The position numbers and the translations under genes are program-made. Of a DNA stretch of 64,000 nt, positions 1 to 10,762 are shown in pieces. Each line of letters starts with the position of its first letter. The first letter of the stretch is position 1. The stretch covers positions 27,420,271 through 27,484,270 of the forward strand of contig NW_004454178.1 in assembly GCF_000283155.1 (NCBI RefSeq). Reading direction: 5' to 3'. This stretch comes from Ceratotherium simum simum. Taxonomy: Eukaryota > Chordata > Mammalia > Perissodactyla > Rhinocerotidae. A model generated the notes under the pieces. It was not told the DNA's origin. It saw only the letters and a list, made by a program, of their open reading frames with translations, and searched no databases.

Positions 1-228
1 CCCTGCGCCTTCGCCTTCGCCACCCCGGGGCCCGGACCCGCGCTGCCGCCCCCTCTGCCCTCCTTCCCCGAGGCCCCCGGCGCCGAGCCTGCCTGCTGCC
101 CGCTGGCCTTCAGGGTGGACCCGTTCACCGACTACGGCTCCTCGCTCACCGTCACGCTGCCGTCCGAGCTGCAGGCGCACCAGCCGTTCCAGGTCATCCT
201 GCGCTACACCTCTACCGACGCCCCAGCC
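1..228 (+). CDS. RNPEPL1: RNPEPL1 first visible exon (5' end cut by window)
   Basis: Visible residues 1-76. It opens with a Pro/Ala-rich stretch and passes into the conserved [16 protein letters not shown] block of the N-terminal beta domain. It ends in phase 0 at donor GTGAGT. The start codon is outside the window. Base composition is CpG-rich, as expected for a first exon inside a CpG island. Confidence 0.93.
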
Positions 229-3200
229 GTGAGTCCCGCCAAAATGGGCGCTGGGGCGGTGGGTTGGTCCGCGGGGTCTCCTGGCGGCCTGTCCCCGCGC
301 TGCCAGGTTAGGGGGCGTTGCTATGGGCTCTGCTCCGGGGGTTGGCGACGTGGCCCGGGCACCTGCAGAGAGGGTGGGGCTGGCTTGGCCCTGGAGGGGC
401 CCTGGCCTGTCGCCTGGCTCTCCCTCATCTGGCCCTGGAGCACTGTCCAGGTGCCCTCAGTGATTCCCAGTTAGTGCCTGGGTAGCCGTTAGGACACGGG
501 ACAGCATGCCACCAAGGGAGAGCACTCCTTCAGGTGTGCAGGGATCAGCACTGCCTGGGGACAAGAGCAGCTTCTGGTGGGCACATGCCAAGACATACAT
601 CTACTGGAGCCTGGCACTGAGAGGTGGGCCGAGGGGTGTCAGATGTGGAAGGGTCTCCTTGTGACCTGGGCTTTCAGGGGATTTACGGGTACCAGGTCTG
701 TTCTCTGGAGGTGGCATGGAGGAACAGACCTGCCAGAGCAGGAGGCAGAAAGAGCCAAATGGCTCTGATGCTTTGGGTCCCCTGGGAGACTACTGGTGGG
801 ATGTTGCAGCTGGTTGGCCACACGTCCCCAACACAGACACACATGTGGGCTCTGCTGGGCTTTGGGCACAGAGCACCCACTGCCCCACAGGCTCTGCCAG
901 AAAGGCGTAGTAGCTCAGGTTGGGTGCTGTGGCTATAGCCCCCCTCCACCATGGTAGGGATTTCAGAATGGAGCACGGCTTTTCATTTCTGCAGCATGAG
1001 GGTTCCCTCTGTCCCCATGTGGACAGCACACATGTCACACACACACACACACACACACACACATGCATGCAGCTCTGGGAGGCCCTGGGAGGTTCCATCT
1101 GTCACTGCCTGTGGCATGCAAATGGACGGGGTGATGCACCGGTGGTGTAGAGGCATCAGGCTAGAAGCCACCAAGATGACATGTGGGCGGGAAGAGCCCA
1201 GACCAGACACACAGCTGCGGACTCCTGCATGTTTCTCCCTTCCTGAGCTCCTGCAGGTGTGCTGGCCTCTGGCCTGCTGGGTTGGCCCCTGCTGCCTGCT
1301 GGAGTAGTCCAGGACTCTGACAAGTGGCAGATATGCTTCCCAGCACGACAGTGGGAATGGAGGGATGTGGTCCTCCCCGATCTTGATCTGTGAACTTGGA
1401 GCCCACGTTTCTGGTCCTCCCAAGACCACAGCCAGCAGAGTTATGGGACCAGGACCCTCAACAGGCGCCTGGGGATGGGACCAGGCTAGCAAGAGTGGCC
1501 ATTGTCCCTGGGCTTTCCATGGCCTACTAGGGGCTCTTGGGTGCTTTGGGCAGGGAGGGGCAGCATGGTCTCCACAGATTGTGTGGCTCTGGGGCTGATG
1601 GGCTGGGGGACAAGGGGCCTGGGCCTGCGAGCTGGACTACTTGCGGAGGCAGAGTGTTTGACATCTGATCTAGGGCGCCCACCTCTTTTGGTCTTGTTCC
1701 AGGGCTCAGGCTGGAGTCCCTAAGGCTGTCCCTGTGCTGGAATCCCTAAGCTCCCTGGGTGGCCCTGCCAGTGGACCCCCGCATCTGCAGAGGCAGTTGG
1801 GGGGTGCTGCAGACTCTGGGGCCCATGCCCCTTGTACCCCACTCCTGAACCCCACTCACCCCACCCAGCAAGAACAGCTTCCTTTCTGCCCTGCAGTGTC
1901 TGGAGTCCTTAGACCCGCTCCTTCGCCAGCCCGTCAGCACCTGTGCCTCTGCTCTCTGCACCCTGTGCCCCCTGACAGGAGTCAGGGGCCCCCCCGCCCT
2001 GGAGCGGGGCCCTGCCAGCCTGGGAGTCTGCTCCAGCCCCTCACGCCCAGGGAGGGCTGTGGACCCCATTGGTCTCTGTGAGGCTAAGGGGCAAGCAGTG
2101 CCAGTGGGCCCTCTCTGGCTGGGCTGAGAAGTGGACATGGGCAGTGGGGAGAGGAGGCCTGAGCTGGGCAAAGCCTGAGGAGGGCCACAGGGGAGGGGAG
2201 GGGCCTGTAGGAGGCTGCGGTGGGGGAGCAAGTGCGAGAGGGGAAGGTGGGGTTGATCGAGGTTTGGGGGACCATGGGGGCCTGTCTCAGAGTGGGCCAA
2301 GGATGGCCTGCAGCAGGACCCACTGTGGGGAGTCTCCTTAATACAGATTCCTGGGTTCCAGTCGCAGGAGGCTCTGGGACAGGAGCCAGGAGTCTGCATT
2401 TTTGAACAGGCTCCCCAGACAGGTCTTCTCAACACCTGGGGCAGCCCCAGCGGTCAGCAGAAAAGGAAAATATCTTTTGCAGCCTCCCCGTGGTGAGGAG
2501 ACAGAAACGTAGCAGCCAAAAGGAAGGTTGGAAGAAGTCTGTAAACAGTGGCAGGGGTCTGACCGAGTCTGCAGGAATGGGATAGGCAGCCCTGCCGGGT
2601 CTGGGGATCCACTTGGGTCTGGGGTCTGCAGGGGAGGCAGCCCCACCTGGGTCTGGGGTCTGCGGGGGAGGCAGCCCCACTGGGTCTGGGGTCTGCGGGG
2701 GGACAGCCCATCCTCAGTCTAGGGTCTTTGAGGAAGGCAGCTCCTCCTGGATCTGGAGTCTGCGGAGGAGACAGCTCCACTTGGGCCTGGGGTCTGCAGG
2801 GGAGACAGCCCCTCCTAGGTTTGGGATCTGCAGGGGAGGCAGCCCCTCCTGGGTGTGGGGTTTTTGGAGAAGGCATCTTCTCCTGGGTCTGCGGAGGAGA
2901 CAGCCCCTCCTGGGTCCAGGGTCTACAGAGAAGGCAGCCCTGCTGAATCTGGGGTCTACTGGGGAGGCAGCCCCTCCTGGGTCTGGGGTCTGCAGGGAAG
3001 GCAGCCCCTCTTGGATCTGGGGTCTACGGGGGAGACAGCGCCTCCTGAGACTGGTGTCTTTGGGGAAGGCAGCCCCTCCTGGGTCTGGGGTCTGCGGGGG
3101 AGACAGCCCCTCCTGGATCTGGGGTCTGCAGGGAAGGCAGCCCCTCCTGGGTCTGGGGTCTGCAGGGAAGGCAGCCCCGCTGGGTCTGGGGTCTGCAGGG

Positions 3201-6200
3201 GAGACAGCGCCTCCTGAGACTGGTGTCTTTGGGGAAGGCAGCCCCTCCTGGATCTGGGGTCTGCGGGGGAGACAGCCCCTCCTGGGTCTGGGGTCTGCGG
3301 GGAAGGCAACCTCTCCTGGGTCTTGGGTCTGGGGTCTGCGGGGAAGGCAGCCCTGCTGGATCTGGGGTCTGTGGGGAAGGCAGCCCCTCCTGGGTCTGGG
3401 GTCTGTGGGGGAGACAGCCCCTCCTGGGTCTGGGGTCTGCGGGGAAGGCAGCCCTGCTGGATCTGGGGTCTGCAGGGAAGGCAGCCCTTCCTGGGTCTGG
3501 GGTCTGTGGGGAAGGCAGCCCCGCTGGGTCTGGGGTCCATTGCCTCTGTGATTTCAGCATGGAACAGCCCTAGTGGGGAGGAGCCTTGGTGGCCGTCATC
3601 TGTGGATTCCACAGACCTGTCACTTGCTGGGGTGGGGAAGAATCCTTCATAATAGCCCTGGGAGGACCCGTGTGCACTTGGGCATTGAAGTGGATGAGGA
3701 ATAATCCAGTTTGCTTCAGTGACTCTGTTGTCCTGGCAGAGGTAGGGTGGGGCGAGCAGATTCAGGACCCTGCTGCGGTTGGGGAGCCCCCCCCAGACTC
3801 TGTGCTGACCTTACCAGAGACTCCAGAATGGTTAGGCAGAAGATGACAAGGGGTGTGTTGAAATGGCAGTGGGCCAGGTGGCAGGCACAGCCCTGGGCAG
3901 AGCTAGTGGCTGTGGTGGGCAGAGGGGCATGGGGGGAGGGGCTCCCCAGTGGGGCTGGGGCTTGGCCTCAGCCTTTGTGGGTGAGGAAGGCCTCGAAGGC
4001 TGCAGTGTTGGGGGGAGGTTGGCCAAGCGGGTAGTGGTGTCCGGCAGGCGTGGAAGCGGGCAGGTGGGCACCAGCTGCCCGGGAGCATGCCCATTCCCTG
4101 CCCCCATGGCCACCCCTCAGGGCTACCAGCATGCAGAGGGAAGGTGGCTTCCAGGTGGGGACCGTTTCCTTGCCCAGAAGCCCTGAAGGGCATCCTCCCC
4201 ACTCCTCTTCCCAGCCCACGTCGGCCCCCGATGGCTGCCCTTCCTGAGGACACGCGTGGGAGCCAGGTGACATGGGGAGGTCCCCGTCGGTCCTGCAGAT
4301 GAGCAGGGCTGCTAGCAGTGCTGCCTCAGCTCTGGCTCTGCCATGGGGGTAGCCATGCTTGCAGCCACCGAGGGGTCTGTCCACAGTGCTCTAGGCACGG
4401 GCCCCAGCAGCCCTCGCCATGGCCACTTCTGTCCTATCCATCCTCTCCAAGTGCCTGGCCTCTGCTCACTGCCCGCAGTGCCCTGGGCCAGAGTCCATCT
4501 CCCCATGGGGGTCCCTCCCGGTGAGGCTGACCTCATTCCCAGAGGTGGCCCCAGGCCGGGTGTGCTGGCTCCCCTCCAGTTGGGGGGGTCTCCAGGAAGC
4601 TCTGGTTTTCCCATAGTGGCATGTCCTGGCTCCCTTTCCTGGCTGAGACCCAATGTACCACCAGCCTGTGAGAATTTGGACTCGGGTGTTCTGACTGTGC
4701 TGACTGTGCCTTGGTTTCCCCTTGGAAGCTGGGATGAGGAGCACAGGCTGGGAGACTCCCTGGATTGGCTGGATGCACGGCCTCCTGCCTGGAGGGAGGG
4801 CTGGCCCTGGGGACGGAGTGCAGGCCACGCTCTGGGTCAGCTGCCCTGCCTGGGTGCCTGGGGTGGAGAAGCGGCTGTTGGCCCTGGATGAGCCCAATCA
4901 GGCCCTACCCTCCCGGACCCTCACTCCCTTGCTCTCCAGCTGCTGCCTCCCGAGGCTCTGGGCCCAGAAACCTGAGCAGAACAGCAGGTTTGGGACCACT
5001 TACTAAGGCCTTGTCTCCTCCAGGAAACCTGCCCAGCCTTCAGGAAGCGAGGCATGGCTGGCAGGGGTGTCCTGGCGTCCCCATGTGGCACTCTCTGTGT
5101 GACAGGACCCCTCCAGGTGCCCTCACCTCGCTGGGGAGATGAGGGCTATTGGCCAGCAGCTCTGCGCCCCAAAAGGCCTGGCCCACTGTGGCAGGGAGTG
5201 TGTCACTGCCCCGAGTCCCATGGCCATCTGCTGATGCCCTGCCCGCCGCCTGCCTGCAGATCTGGTGGCTGGACCCCGAGCTGACCTATGGCAGCGCCAA
5301 GCCCTTCGTCTTCACCCAGGGCCACTCCGTCTGCAACCGGTCCTTCTTCCCCTGCTTCGACACCCCTGCCGTCAAGTGCACCTACTCGGCCGTCGTCAAG
5401 GTCAGCGTCCACCCGCCTGGCCCTCATCCTCACTCTTACCTGCCTGGGCCAAGCCCCAGCGGCCACCGGGACCACCGTCCTAGAAGCAGCCCACCCTCCT
5501 CACAGTATGGGAGGGGGCCACCTGACACCCTGAAAACAGGGAGACTCCAGCAGAGATGCCAGACCCCTGGTGCTGGGGCTCCTGGGCCTGAGTGCAGCAG
5601 CTCTCCCTCCACCGACTGGGCAGGAGGTTTGCAGACCAGGAGACTGGGGTTTCCAGTGTAGCATGGGGGTTCTCTGATGGGGATGAGAGATTCGCTGACA
5701 GGCACGGGGCTCCCTGACCCAGGTTGTGGGTTGCCTTGTCGGGGATGTGGGCTTCCCTGTTGTGGCTGTGTGGCTCCCTGACCCAAGTTGTAGAGTTCCC
5801 ATTGGGACATGGGGTACCCTGAAGGGCACGGGGTTCCCTGATCTGGGTTGTGGGGTGCCCTGTTGGGAACGTGAGGTTTCTTGATGGGGTTCCCCATCAA
5901 GGACATGAGGTGCCGTGACCTGGCTTGTGGGGTGTCCTGTTGGGGGACATGGGGTGCCCTGACAGGGGCATGGGGTTCCCCGTCAAGGACCCGGGGTGCC
6001 CTGACGGGTGGGGCTTCCTCGCATGCAGGCCCCGTTGGGGGTGCAGGTGCTGATGAGCGCCACGCAGAGCACGTACGTGGAGGAGGAGGGCGTCTACCGC
6101 TTCCACATGGAGCACCCCGTGCCCGCCTACCTCGTGGCCCTCGTGGCCGGGGACCTCCAGCCAGCAGACATTGGGCCTAGGTAGGGCCACTGCCTCTTGC

Positions 6201-9200
6201 TTCCTGTAGCCGCTGCTGCTGTCCAGGCCCCAGGCCTCGGAGAGGTCCTGCTGTGGGCTGGGTGTGCAGCCTGTGTCCATGGCTGCCCTGCCGAGGACCC
6301 TCACCCATGGGCCAGCCCTGCCCCCTGCCTTATTGCCATGGCCTGGGGCCATCCCTGCCAGGCTTTCCTCATCACACATGCCTTCAGCCCCAGCTCCCGA
6401 CCTCCCCAGCCCTCCCCAGCCTGTTCTGCGGGGCCACACTGCAGCCTGAGGTGCCCTCAAGCCTGCTCAGGTTCCTTCAACCAGAGACAGAAGGAACCAA
6501 GTGGCCCCTCAGCATGTGGCTCGGCCCCTGACATGGGAAGGGCCTGCATGGTGGCCATGGAGTGAGGCGGGGCAACAGGCAGCAGGCTGGGCAGTCAGCC
6601 AGGCTGGACGAGGGGTGGGTGGTATTTGAGCCCAGAAGCGGAGAGAAGGCCTGGTAGGGTGAGGGGATGGGGGCCAGTTGGCCTCGGCTCACTCTCTCTC
6701 CCTGTGACAGGAGCCGCGTGTGGGCCGAGCCGTGCCTCCTGCCCACGGCCACCAGCAAGCTGTCGGGCGCGGTGGAGCAGTGGCTGAGTGCGGCTGAGCG
6801 GCTGTACGGGCCGTACATGTGGGGCAGGTATGTCCTGGAGCACCTGGGAGCCCTGGCTGGCTGCAAGAGGGGTCAGAGGGGAAGTCCCTGCCCTCCGGAG
6901 GAGCTCAGCACAGGGGGGCCCCTTCTGACCTCCTGGGGTGGAAGTGATGCTCACTGCCCAGGCCCCCAGCCCACTCATGGTCACCTTCCCGGGACAGGTA
7001 TGACATCGTCTTCCTGCCCCCGTCCTTCCCCATCGTGGCCATGGAGAACCCCTGCCTCACCTTCATCATCTCTTCCATCCTGGAGAGTGATGAGTTCCTG
7101 GTCATTGATGTCATCCATGAGGTGGCCCACAGCTGGTTCGGCAATGCCGTCACCAATGCCACGTGGGAGGAGATGTGGCTGAGCGAGGGCCTGGCCACCT
7201 ACGCCCAGCGCCGCATCACCACTGAGACCTATGGTACTGCCCGCAGCCAGCCCGGGGCAGGGGATGGGCAGTGGGAGTGCTGCCATAGCCTCGTGCAGGC
7301 TGATGCCACCAGGGCCATCCTGGGCACTGTGCGAGGGGCTGAGAGCCTGGCCCGGCCCCCAGGGTGCAGTCTCCCTGCCCATGCATGAGTCCAGCCGGGT
7401 GGCCTTGAGTCAGCTCCACAAGGCTCAGGGCAGGGAGTAGCCAGAGCAGCAGCCTTGCACCTGCCCTGGGTGCTCAGGCCTGCCCCCTGCCCCCTTCCGC
7501 CTCCTCTGCCTCCCTGCCCCCATGCAGGTGCTGCCTTCACTTGTCTGGAGACAGCCTTCCGCCTGGACGCCCTGCACAGGCAAATGAAGCTCCTCGGAGA
7601 GGACAGCCCGGTCAGCAAGCTGCAGGTCAAGCTGGAGCCAGGTACCCGCTCCTGCCAGGACCCGCTCTGGGCCCTGCAGACATCGCCCCGCAGGGCCTAC
7701 TTGCCCGCCCTGTCCTCTGTCCCCCACCATGGCTGGGTCCCTGCAACGGCCAGGCCAGGCCAGGCGCCCCCAACCCCAGGAAGGCCTTCCCTAGGTTCCC
7801 GCAGCCTGCCAGCACCTCTTCCAGGCTCTGAGCACCCATCGTCGTGGTGTGTGGGCCCTCGGTCTCCCCCCACGCCCCTCGGGCAGGGCCAGCCCCCTCA
7901 CTGCACTCACAGAGTTTGTGGACAGGTGAGGGACAGCGGCCCTCGGCCCCTCCTGCTCTGCAACCTGACCACGATGGCGCCCCCGCCCCACAGGACACAG
8001 GAGGGTCGGGGCACCGCCCAGAGCTAGGAGTGTTCTCCTTGCAGGAGTGAATCCCAGCCACCTCATGAACCTGTTCACCTACGAGAAGGGCTACTGCTTC
8101 GTGTACTACCTGTCCCAGCTGTGTGGGGACCCCCAGCGCTTTGACGACTTCCTCCGAGTGAGTAGCCCCTCCCTGGGACAGCCCCTCCTCAGCTGCTTCT
8201 CTCCTGGGGGTGGGGATGGAGTCGGTGGGGGCCTGTGAGCAGGGCTGGGACCTGGCCTGCCTTTCTTTCTGGGCAGGGCCTGGGGCGCTGCCTCCTCCAG
8301 CTCCCACCCTCCCAGTTTCGGCCCCTCAGCAGGGCCCCTTGTGGCAGCAGTGGGTGCCTCTGTGCCCACCATAGGCCCTGCACACCCATCCGTGCAGACC
8401 CCTTGGTGCGGGGCCCTTTCGGGCCCAGCTGCATGGTGCATGCCCCAGGTCTTGTTGGGGTTGGTGCGCCCCGCCCCCAGCCTGGCTAGCCCTGCCCCCG
8501 CCCCTGCAGGCCTATGTGGAGAAGTACAAGTTCACCAGTGTGGTGGCCCAGGACCTGCTGGACTCCTTCCTGAGCTTCTTCCCAGAGCTGAAGGAGCAAA
8601 GCGTGGACTGCCGGGCAGGTGAGGCCTACCACCGTCCTTCCTTCAGCCAACACTTGGTGGACAGTGTGGGCCTCAGGCCGGGACACCGTGGGAGCAGAGA
8701 GGAGGGCGTGCTTCCCAGCCTGATGGGGCCTGAGGGCCTTCTTAGAGGAGGTGGTGCTCAGGCCGAGCCAACTTAACTAGGCAGTCCCTAGGAAGAGGGC
8801 CACAGAAACAGTGTGTGCAAAGGGCCTGAGGCAGGATCAGCAAGGTGGAGGGAGATTTGCCTCAGAACTGGCTGAAGCACCTGGCTTGCTTGTGCTATGC
8901 CAATGACAGCGTCCCTGGGGATCTGAGGGCTTGGAGGCCAAAGAAGAGACTGGAGGGGTCTGATGACTAGGGAGGGGCCAAGATTTGCTGGTGGGCAGGG
9001 AGGCGTGGCTGGGCCTGGTGGCCCTGTGTTTTGGAAGGTTTAGTGAGTGCATCAAGGGTTTTGGGGGGTGAGGGATGGGCCGAACCTGCCCCCACAGCTG
9101 CCCAGCGCCAGGGTTTTAAGCAGGAATGTCATTTTACCAGCATGTTGCTGCTCCCCTCATGTTTCAGAGCCCCCCTGCCCGCCCCCAGCACTGAGGTTGG

Positions 9201-10762
9201 GTTTAAAGTGCCTCATTGCCCTGTGCCCAGGAGAGGCGTGGAGGGGGGTGGGGATCCCTCAGTCACCAACTCGAGCCTTCTGGCCTCCCTGTGCCCCTTC
9301 ACAGAAGCCGCTCTGGTGGCTTGAAGTGGCAGGTGCTGGACAGACCCCGGCCTCCCTGAACCCCCCTGCTCTGGGGACTCCCGGCCCTCGAACAATCACA
9401 CCTGGGGACACCCTTGGGGTCTGCAGTCTCCAGAGCAGGCCTGCTCGGGTGGCCCCTCCCCAGCCTGGGCAGGGCCCCTAGGATCTAGTCTCCCCTGCAG
9501 GGCTGGAATTCGAGCGCTGGCTCAATGCCACGGGCCCACCGCTGGCCGAGCCGGACCTGTCTCAGGGATCCAGCCTGACCCGGCCTGTGGAGGCCCTCTT
9601 CCAGCTGTGGACCGCAGAGCCCCTGGACCAGGCGGCCGCCTCGGCTAGCACCATCGACATCTCCAAGTGGAGGACCTTCCAGACGGCACTCTTCCTGGAC
9701 CGGCTCCTGGATGGGTCCCCGCTGCCCCAGGGTGGGTCCTACGGCTGCCTGGGTGGCTGGGGAGCGGTGTGCCGGCCTGGCCCTGACCTTTCCATGGCCC
9801 TGCAGAGGTGGTGATGAGCCTGTCCAAGTGCTACTCCTCCCTGCTGGACTCGATGAACGCAGAGATCCGCATCCGCTGGCTGCAGATCGTGGTCCGAAAC
9901 GACTACTACCCTGACCTCCACAGAGTCCGACGCTTTCTTGAAAGCCAGGTGCGGCCACCTGCCTGTGGCCCTGCCCCTCCCCGCCTCCAGCGCCCCACCC
10001 AACCCTCCAGTCTGGCCACTCAGGCTGGGTGTCTCAGAGAATGGGGCAGGGAAGACGTGTCGTCTGGGTTGGCAGTGGGAGTGTGCACCAGCTGGGAAGA
10101 GCCCAGACCACGCCAGTCCTCAGGGAGGCCGTGTCCAGAGCGGACAAGCTGGGAACAGAGTCCAGAGGTCTAGGCCCACTGGGGGCATTTGGGCTCCTGG
10201 CCTGGACACTGCGGGTGTCTGAGCTCCTCAGAGGCCCAAGGGTCCCAGGCCTTCAGGGGCCCCGGCCTCCCTGTTCCACACACCTGTCCCGTCAGCGCCC
10301 CCCTGGCCCAGGCTCCCCAGAAACGAGGCCTCTGCAGAAGGCCTGTAGTGTTGGGGGATGAGAGGCCACCGAGGCCCTCCCTGTGGCTGTGTGAGTGCAG
10401 GCCAGGGCCAGCGGGGTGGCGGGAGGGACCGGAGAGCACCAACATGACAGAGCGCGTCCCTCCCGACCCCGCAGATGTCCCGCATGTACACCATCCCGCT
10501 CTACGAGGACCTCTGCACTGGCGCACTCAAGTCCTTCGCCCTGGAGGTCTTCTACCAGACGCAGGGCCGGCTGCACCCCAACCTGCGCAGGACCATCCAG
10601 CAGATCCTGTCCCAGGGCCTGGGCCCTGGTGCCGAGCCCAGCGTGGAGCAGGGCAGCACCGGAGCAGACTCGGAGGCGGACACGGACACGCCGGCCCTGC
10701 TGCTCGGGGATGAGGCCCCTAGCAGCACCATCTCTCTCAGGGACGTCAACGTGTCTGCCTAG
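1..10762 (+). CDS. RNPEPL1: RNPEPL1, arginyl aminopeptidase-like 1 (5'-partial, 11 exons in window)
   Basis: M1-family zinc aminopeptidase related to aminopeptidase B and leukotriene A4 hydrolase; it removes N-terminal residues from peptides, and the human enzyme is reported to favour methionine and some other neutral residues. Coding segments: 1-228, 5260-5400, 6029-6180, 6711-6827, 6998-7233, 7528-7641, 8045-8157, 8510-8618, 9501-9731, 9806-9948, 10475-10762. Joined they give 1,872 nt, 623 codons plus TAG, with no internal stop and matching splice phases. The human protein is about 725 residues, so roughly 100 N-terminal residues lie upstream of base 1. Zinc site HEVAH at visible residues 253-257 (bases 7116-7130), with the third ligand Glu276 exactly 18 residues after the motif. 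The N-terminal-binding motif reads VAMEN (226-230) where most family members have GxMEN. Residues from about 404 onward form the helical C-terminal domain shared with LTA4H. All introns have GT-AG ends. Confidence 0.97.
1036..1062. repeat. (CA)n microsatellite
   Basis: Uninterrupted CA dinucleotide run of about 13 units in RNPEPL1 intron 1, flanked by CATGT and CATGCATGC. It produces false His-Thr and Cys-Val ORFs. Confidence 0.95.
2570..3540. repeat. 34-bp GC-rich minisatellite in RNPEPL1 intron 1
   Basis: About 27-28 head-to-tail copies of a unit of roughly 34 bp (32-36) of the form GGTCTGGGGTCTGCRGGGAAGGCAGCCCCTCCTG. Copies vary at the GCA/GCG/GTG position, at GGGAAGG versus GGGGAGA, and in CCCCTCCTG versus CCCCGCTG, and some share longer blocks, suggesting higher-order duplication. 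The left units are more divergent. The array is rich in G runs on the + strand. Confidence 0.95.
5260..5400 (+). CDS. RNPEPL1: RNPEPL1 coding exon
   Basis: Visible residues 77-123, starting [11 protein letters not shown] and containing [18 protein letters not shown], a block conserved across M1 aminopeptidases. Acceptor TGCCTGCAG; donor GTCAGC, weaker than consensus. Phase 0 at both ends. Confidence 0.95.
5660..6012. repeat. Degenerate 20-bp minisatellite in RNPEPL1 intron 2
   Basis: Imperfect tandem units of about 20 bp (for example GGACATGGGGTGCCCTGACA), organised in blocks of about 60-80 bp: the CTGACCC/CTGATCT landmark recurs at 5714, 5778, 5838 and 5915. The array ends about 15 bases before the acceptor of the exon at 6029, so it overlaps the likely polypyrimidine/branch region. 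Confidence 0.75.
6029..6180 (+). CDS. RNPEPL1: RNPEPL1 coding exon
   Basis: Visible residues 124-174, including the [19 protein letters not shown] segment that closes the N-terminal beta-sandwich domain of this family. Acceptor GCATGCAG, donor GTAGGG. The last codon is split after two bases (AG|G, Arg). Confidence 0.95.
6711..6827 (+). CDS. RNPEPL1: RNPEPL1 coding exon
   Basis: Visible residues 174-213 ([19 protein letters not shown] through LYGPYMWG), leading into the catalytic domain. Acceptor CCTGTGACAG, donor GTATGT, splitting an Arg codon into the next exon. Confidence 0.95.
6998..7233 (+). CDS. RNPEPL1: RNPEPL1 catalytic exon with the zinc site
   Basis: Visible residues 213-292. It carries the exopeptidase motif VAMEN (MEN at 7041-7049), the zinc-binding HEVAH (7116-7130) followed by [20 protein letters not shown], and the third zinc ligand Glu at 7185-7187. 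All three zinc ligands are intact, so the enzyme should bind metal. Donor GTACTG after one base of a Gly codon. Confidence 0.97.
7528..7641 (+). CDS. RNPEPL1: RNPEPL1 coding exon
   Basis: Visible residues 292-330 ([20 protein letters not shown] through KLEP), helices that follow the zinc site. Acceptor CATGCAG, donor GTACCC; enters with two bases and leaves with one. Confidence 0.94.
8045..8157 (+). CDS. RNPEPL1: RNPEPL1 coding exon
   Basis: Visible residues 330-367. Contains [17 protein letters not shown], equivalent to the family's YEKG block, which supplies the catalytic tyrosine region in M1 enzymes. Donor GTGAGT, phase 0. Confidence 0.95.
8510..8618 (+). CDS. RNPEPL1: RNPEPL1 coding exon
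   Basis: Visible residues 368-404 ([20 protein letters not shown] through VDCRA), the end of the catalytic domain. Acceptor CCCCTGCAG, donor GTGAGG. Confidence 0.95.
8619..9500 (+). other. RNPEPL1: RNPEPL1 intron with old repeat-like DNA
   Basis: An 882-bp intron. The middle part (about 8770-9060) resembles an old interspersed repeat with phrases such as GTGTGCAAAGGGCCTGAGGCAGGA; I cannot assign its family. No coding sequence seen. Confidence 0.4.
9501..9731 (+). CDS. RNPEPL1: RNPEPL1 coding exon
   Basis: Visible residues 404-481 ([20 protein letters not shown] through DGSPLPQ), linking the catalytic domain to the C-terminal helical domain. Acceptor CCCCTGCAG, donor GTGGGT. The intron that follows is only 74 bp (9732-9805). 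Confidence 0.95.
9806..9948 (+). CDS. RNPEPL1: RNPEPL1 coding exon
   Basis: Visible residues 481-528 ([20 protein letters not shown] through RRFLESQ), part of the armadillo-like helical domain typical of the LTA4H/aminopeptidase B branch. Acceptor CCCTGCAG, donor GTGCGG, phase 0. Confidence 0.95.
10475..10762 (+). CDS. RNPEPL1: RNPEPL1 last coding exon with stop
   Basis: Visible residues 529-623 and the TAG stop. It begins [20 protein letters not shown] and ends with an acidic, low-complexity tail and the terminal peptide SLRDVNVSA. Acceptor CCCCGCAG. Confidence 0.95.
   Translation: MSRMYTIPLYEDLCTGALKSFALEVFYQTQGRLHPNLRRTIQQILSQGLGPGAEPSVEQGSTGADSEADTDTPALLLGDEAPSSTISLRDVNVSA

Larger units (their letters stand above)
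229..5259 (+). other. RNPEPL1: RNPEPL1 intron 1
   Basis: A 5.0 kb GT-AG intron. It holds a CA microsatellite (1036-1062) and the large 34-bp minisatellite described separately. The rest is GC-rich unique-looking DNA in which I recognise no exon or RNA gene; the open frames there lack family signatures. Confidence 0.8.

Noticed and set aside
1746..2435. 229-codon minus-strand frame in RNPEPL1 intron 1
   Set aside because: GC-rich, Pro/Ser/Arg-rich composition typical of chance frames; no recognisable domain.
2613..3551. 312-codon open frame, Gly/Ser/Pro/Trp-rich repeat protein
   Set aside because: It is the translation of the 34-bp minisatellite; other frames and the opposite strand are equally open, and there are no splice or start signals.
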